Below are positions 61,799 to 64,000 of a stretch of DNA of 64,000 nucleotides, in pieces. The notes beneath the pieces are model-generated. The model was given only the letters and a program-made list of their open reading frames with translations. It did no database searches and had not been told where the DNA came from. The DNA is from Mariniphaga sp. (GTDB taxonomy: Bacteria > Bacteroidota > Bacteroidia > Bacteroidales > Prolixibacteraceae), in assembly GCA_024636975.1 (NCBI GenBank), contig JAGXGA010000062.1, positions 87,214 through 151,213 on the forward strand, read 5' to 3'. The translations under genes and the position numbers were made by a program. Within the stretch, counting starts at the first letter, position 1, and every line of letters begins with the position of its first letter.

Positions 61799-61829
61799 AA
61801 GAGCTGCAGAATTAATTTCCGCAACTCTT
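61799..61829 (-). terminator. Element-encoded replacement terminator for tRNA-Pro
   Basis: On the minus strand AAGAGTTGCGGAA (61829-61817) pairs with TTCTGCAGCTCTT (61811-61799), 13 pairs with two G-T, followed by six T (61798-61793). It lies 14 bp beyond the 3' end of the tRNA and inside the element, so the tRNA keeps a terminator after integration. Confidence 0.75.
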
Positions 61830-61842
61830 TGATAATCAATAA

Positions 61843-61885
61843 GTCGGGGTGACAAGATTTGAACTTGCGACCCCTCGCCCCCCAG
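61843..61885. other. attR (3' part of tRNA-Pro)
   Basis: 43 bp identical to 45646-45688. Here the sequence continues into the 5' half of the tRNA (ACGAGTGCGC...), so this side restores the full tRNA gene. Confidence 0.85.
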
Positions 61886-61917
61886 ACGAGTGCGCTACCA
61901 GGCTGCGCCACACCCCG
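61844..61917 (-). tRNA. tRNA-Pro (anticodon GGG)
   Basis: Minus-strand 74-nt tRNA. Acceptor arms CGGGGTG (61917-61911) and CACCCCG (61851-61845) pair in all seven positions, with an A discriminator at 61844. The D arm contains GCGCAGCCTGGTAGCGC. The anticodon stem CTCGT / GCGAG encloses the loop CTGGGGG, giving anticodon GGG. The T arm contains GTTCAAATC. CCA is not encoded. The gene is the integration target of the 16-kb element, which supplies its 3' half. Confidence 0.93.
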
Positions 61918-62024
61918 AATCAAATACTTTTACTTTAAGAGATAGCACCAGTCCGGCTGTATCGTTCAATCTGACCTGTCCAGCCTACCAACTGAATGCC
62001 CTACCCCTAAAAATTTAGTGCGTG

Positions 62025-62055
62025 CAAAAGTAACGCTAGAAATCCGTTTTGCAAA
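62025..62055 (-). promoter_or_regulatory. Promoter likely driving tRNA-Pro
   Basis: On the minus strand TTTG (62055-62052), a 19-bp gap, and TACTTTTG (62032-62025) match the Bacteroidota consensus exactly in spacing. The tRNA starts about 108 bp downstream, so the primary transcript has a leader that is processed off. A degenerate tRNA-like patch (GGTAGGGCATTCAGTTGGTA) lies in that leader, but it does not fold as a tRNA. Confidence 0.6.
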
Positions 62056-62159
62056 ACTTTTTATGCACTACCGGTCATTTTTTTCCAGGTCAATCAATAA
62101 ATTCTATTTTCAATTTGTTATATCAATTGAAAATCATGCAATACAACCTTTAAGTTTTG

Positions 62160-62167
62160 TACTTTTG
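62160..62167 (+). promoter_or_regulatory. -7 element of trxB
   Basis: TACTTTTG matches TAnnTTTG, 26 bp before the trxB start codon. No good TTTG is found 19 bp upstream, so only the -7 box is claimed. Confidence 0.45.
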
Positions 62168-62193
62168 CATTTCAAAAAAAAAGATTAACTGTT

Positions 62194-63195
62194 ATGTTTA
62201 AACCGCTTAATATTGATAAGAATGATGATCGTCATTCCGAAAAACCAAAAGATGTTGAAAAGGTAAGATGCCTGATAATTGGTTCAGGACCTGCAGGATA
62301 TACGGCTGCCGTTTATGCAGCGCGTGCCAATCTGAACCCTGTAATGTATGAAGGCCTGCAGCCCGGTGGGCAATTAACCACCACCACCGAGGTTGAAAAC
62401 TATCCCGGCTATCCCGAGGGTGTTACCGGTCCGGTAATGATGGAGGATTTCAAAAAACAGGCTGAACGTTTCGGAACAGATGTTCGGTGGGGAATGGCTA
62501 CAAAAGCCGATTTCTCAGATCTTCCCCACAAAGTTTGGATCGATGACAAGAAAATAATTGAAGCCGATGCAGTTATTATTGCAACTGGTGCCACCGCAAA
62601 ATACCTGGGCATTGAGGATGAAAAGAAGTATGCCGGGGGCGGTGTTTCGGCCTGTGCTACCTGCGACGGGTTCTTTTACCGTGGCAAGGATGTTGCTGTT
62701 GTTGGCGGCGGAGATACTGCCTGCGAAGAAGCCCTGTACTTATCGGGCTTATGCAGGAAAGTGTATATGGTTGTGCGCCGCGATGTACTCCGGGCTTCCA
62801 GGGTAATGGCCGACCGTGTTAAAAAAACGCCAAACATCGAAATCTTGTGGAAACACCAGACTAAAGGATTGCTTGGCGAAAAAAATGTGGTGGAAGGTGC
62901 AACTCTCATTAAAAACAAGGGTGAAGCTGATGAAGCGGAAGTGAAAATTAAAATCGACGGTTTTTTCCTGGCCATCGGGCATAAACCCAACTCTGATATT
63001 TTCAGGGACTACCTTGAAAGCGATACGGTAGGGTACCTAAAAACCATTCCGGGAACTTCGAAAACAAATGTACCAGGTGTGTTTGCCTGCGGCGACGTTC
63101 AGGATGCAATCTACCGGCAGGCCGTTACTGCGGCGGGCACAGGCTGCATGGCAGCCATGGATGCCGAAAGGTATATCTCCGAAAAGTTTCACTAA
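62194..63195 (+). CDS. trxB: Thioredoxin-disulfide reductase
   Basis: A 333-residue cytosolic flavoenzyme that reduces thioredoxin with NADPH. FAD motif IIGSGPAGYTAAVYAARANL (about 28-47), redox pair C154-A-T-C157, NADPH motif VAVVGGGDTACEEALYLSGL, and the C-terminal FAD segment TNVPGVFACGDVQD. It has about 20 extra N-terminal residues (KPLNIDKNDDRHSEKPKDVE) compared with the usual start; no later ATG gives a better match. It lies just outside the element on the host side. Confidence 0.95.
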   Translation: MFKPLNIDKNDDRHSEKPKDVEKVRCLIIGSGPAGYTAAVYAARANLNPVMYEGLQPGGQLTTTTEVENYPGYPEGVTGPVMMEDFKKQAERFGTDVRWGMATKADFSDLPHKVWIDDKKIIEADAVIIATGATAKYLGIEDEKKYAGGGVSACATCDGFFYRGKDVAVVGGGDTACEEALYLSGLCRKVYMVVRRDVLRASRVMADRVKKTPNIEILWKHQTKGLLGEKNVVEGATLIKNKGEADEAEVKIKIDGFFLAIGHKPNSDIFRDYLESDTVGYLKTIPGTSKTNVPGVFACGDVQDAIYRQAVTAAGTGCMAAMDAERYISEKFH

Positions 63196-63206
63196 AAGAT
63201 ATAAGT

Positions 63207-63237
63207 AAAAGCCGTTTCATACTTTGGGACGGCTTTT
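63207..63237 (+). terminator. trxB terminator
   Basis: AAAAGCCGT (63207-63215) pairs with ACGGCTTTT (63229-63237), extended by TTC/GGG in the loop, followed by a run of T to about 63241. Twelve bp after the trxB stop. Confidence 0.8.
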
Positions 63238-64000
63238 TTTTTAAACAATCAGCCGTTTTTTAACCCCTCATTTTGTGCCAACTTACCTACATTCCCGGTA
63301 CTGCATCCCAACTGAAAATATATAAAGTTCTTACTCCCTTGCATTACTGCTGCTCATAGCCTTCCGGTTTGTTAAGGGAGATCCTTTTGCCTGCTGTATA
63401 ACTAATTAAAAATGGTTTTTTCTGCGGCGCAAATGATATATATACTACCATGATATTTGTTGCGCCGCATGCTTACCCCGCCACAGAGCCGTCATTGCGC
63501 GCCCGATGTATTCCATCTGGCAAAGCAATCTCATGATAACAAGCAACTGCCTTCAGTTGGATAAATGATTCATTTACGATTAATGTTATTCATTTTGAGG
63601 TCCGGTAGGATTCCTAAGGGAGTTCAAAAAGGGTACATCTTATATTTAAATCCGGAACAAATTCATACTTTCTTCGTTGTTTATTCGTACTTAATTCGTA
63701 AAATCGCGAATTTAATACGAATAAACTACGAAAAAACAACGAATAAACTTCAAATAAAATATTGAGATGTAGTAATACAGATAAGTATAATTTTAATGGT
63801 TAACCCTTACTATATAACTAATTTGAGGTAGGTTTTATCTGCGGCGCAAATGTTATATTTATTATCATGATACTTCTATGTTGAAAAACAAATAATCCAG
63901 CTAAAATTTTATTTTTTTCTCTTTTTTCTTTTCTAAAAACTTTCATCAGTTCAATACAAGGTTCTGTCAAGGCCGGAACGAAGTGGAGTTCATTTTAGCC
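63238..64000. other. Non-coding right end of the window
   Basis: About 760 bp after trxB with no convincing gene. It contains the direct-repeat pair above and an array of ACGAAT/ATTCGT hexamers at 63673-63745. A 66-codon frame at 63565-63765 covers the hexamer array and has no family match, so I do not count it as a gene. Confidence 0.5.
63396..63880. repeat. Pair of ~60-bp direct repeats with GCGGCGCAAATG core
   Basis: Copy 1 at about 63399-63460 and copy 2 at about 63817-63880 share ACTAATT...GGTTTT-TCTGCGGCGCAAATG-TATAT...ATCATGATA-type sequence. In copy 1 the TGCGGCGCAA (63423-63432) is also the left arm of a hairpin with TTGCGCCGCA (63460-63469). Copy 2 has lost the right arm. No gene is associated. 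Confidence 0.55.

Larger units (their letters stand above)
45646..61885. mobile_element. Phage-satellite-like integrative element in tRNA-Pro(GGG)
   Basis: About 16.2 kb bounded by identical 43-bp direct repeats (45646-45688 and 61843-61885) that are the 3' part of the tRNA-Pro gene. Integrase is next to the left end, and 11-bp-period CGGCAGG repeats lie just inside both ends. Gene order: integrase, TMP-N-terminus protein, AlpA-like HTH, replisome organizer, DnaC-like ATPase, head morphogenesis protein, tape measure, sigma-like, small terminase, divergent repressor, small proteins. No large terminase, portal, capsid, tail tube, lysis or conjugation gene is found. All frames are intact, which argues against simple prophage decay and for a satellite that depends on a helper phage. 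Confidence 0.72.

Noticed and set aside
45646..61885. Interpretation as a conjugative element (ICE) like CTnDOT
   Set aside because: The integrase is IntDOT-like, but there are no mobilization, relaxase or Tra genes; virion-type genes are present instead.
61935..62010. tRNA-like patch upstream of tRNA-Pro (AGTTGGTA motif)
   Set aside because: No acceptor or anticodon stem can be formed; at most a worn pseudo-tRNA.
63565..63765. 66-codon open frame at the right end
   Set aside because: Covers the hexamer array, has no family match and no convincing promoter or start context.

Overview
The window is chromosomal DNA of a Bacteroidota bacterium, most likely of the Marinilabiliales/Prolixibacteraceae kind. 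The signs are type IX secretion (T9SS) C-terminal sorting domains, promoters of the TTTG-N19-TAnnTTTG type, few Shine-Dalgarno sites, an IntDOT-like integrase, and a free-living carbohydrate-degrading gene set. Base composition is about 40-45% GC, except for one clearly GC-rich gene near 28 kb. The family level is inference; the phylum is well supported.

Region by region. 1-7.0 kb holds housekeeping genes: signal peptidase I (cut by the window edge) with dapB, a Cof-type HAD phosphatase, a secreted M16 protease, a membrane protein and a glycosyltransferase. 7.1-10 kb is a tandem pair of secreted GH5 glycanases, one with a carbohydrate-binding module and T9SS tail. 10.1-20 kb has a CbpA-type DnaJ, a complete TRAP transporter (dctPQM), a Tat-exported deacetylase-like protein, a DUF1846 protein, a ketopantoate reductase and a YeeE/YedE sulfur transporter. 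20.1-25.8 kb is a small polysaccharide cluster (parallel beta-helix protein, S1 sulfatase, sialate O-acetylesterase, lyase-like protein) without SusC/SusD.

26.2-36.1 kb is an accessory island bracketed by decayed IS66 transposase pieces. It carries a GC-rich GMC oxidoreductase and an SDR gene that share a duplicated promoter/operator, a HEAT-like membrane protein next to an HExxH protein, a PAS histidine kinase and a DUF4350 protein. Inside it, at about 34.3 kb, is a short scar with the same end architecture as the intact element described below.

36.1-44.6 kb is a five-gene operon on the minus strand: small membrane protein, TIR / membrane span / 14-residue coiled-coil repeats / beta-propeller protein, outer-membrane barrel, lipoprotein, and a 1229-residue T9SS surface protein made of three large repeats. 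It looks like one envelope-spanning system that I cannot match to a described one.

45.65-61.89 kb is an intact integrative element of about 16.2 kb in the 3' end of a tRNA-Pro(GGG) gene, with 43-bp direct repeats at its ends. It has an integrase, an AlpA-like HTH protein, a replisome organizer and DnaC-like loader, a head-morphogenesis protein, a tape measure protein, a small terminase and a Cro/CI-like repressor with a clustered operator. I find no large terminase, portal, major capsid or lysis gene. This gene set resembles a phage-inducible chromosomal island (phage satellite), here in a Bacteroidota host and with its own tape measure. Its second gene starts with a copy of the tape measure N-terminus, and the element brings a replacement terminator for the tRNA it interrupts. 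The window ends with trxB and about 800 bp of repeat-rich non-coding DNA.
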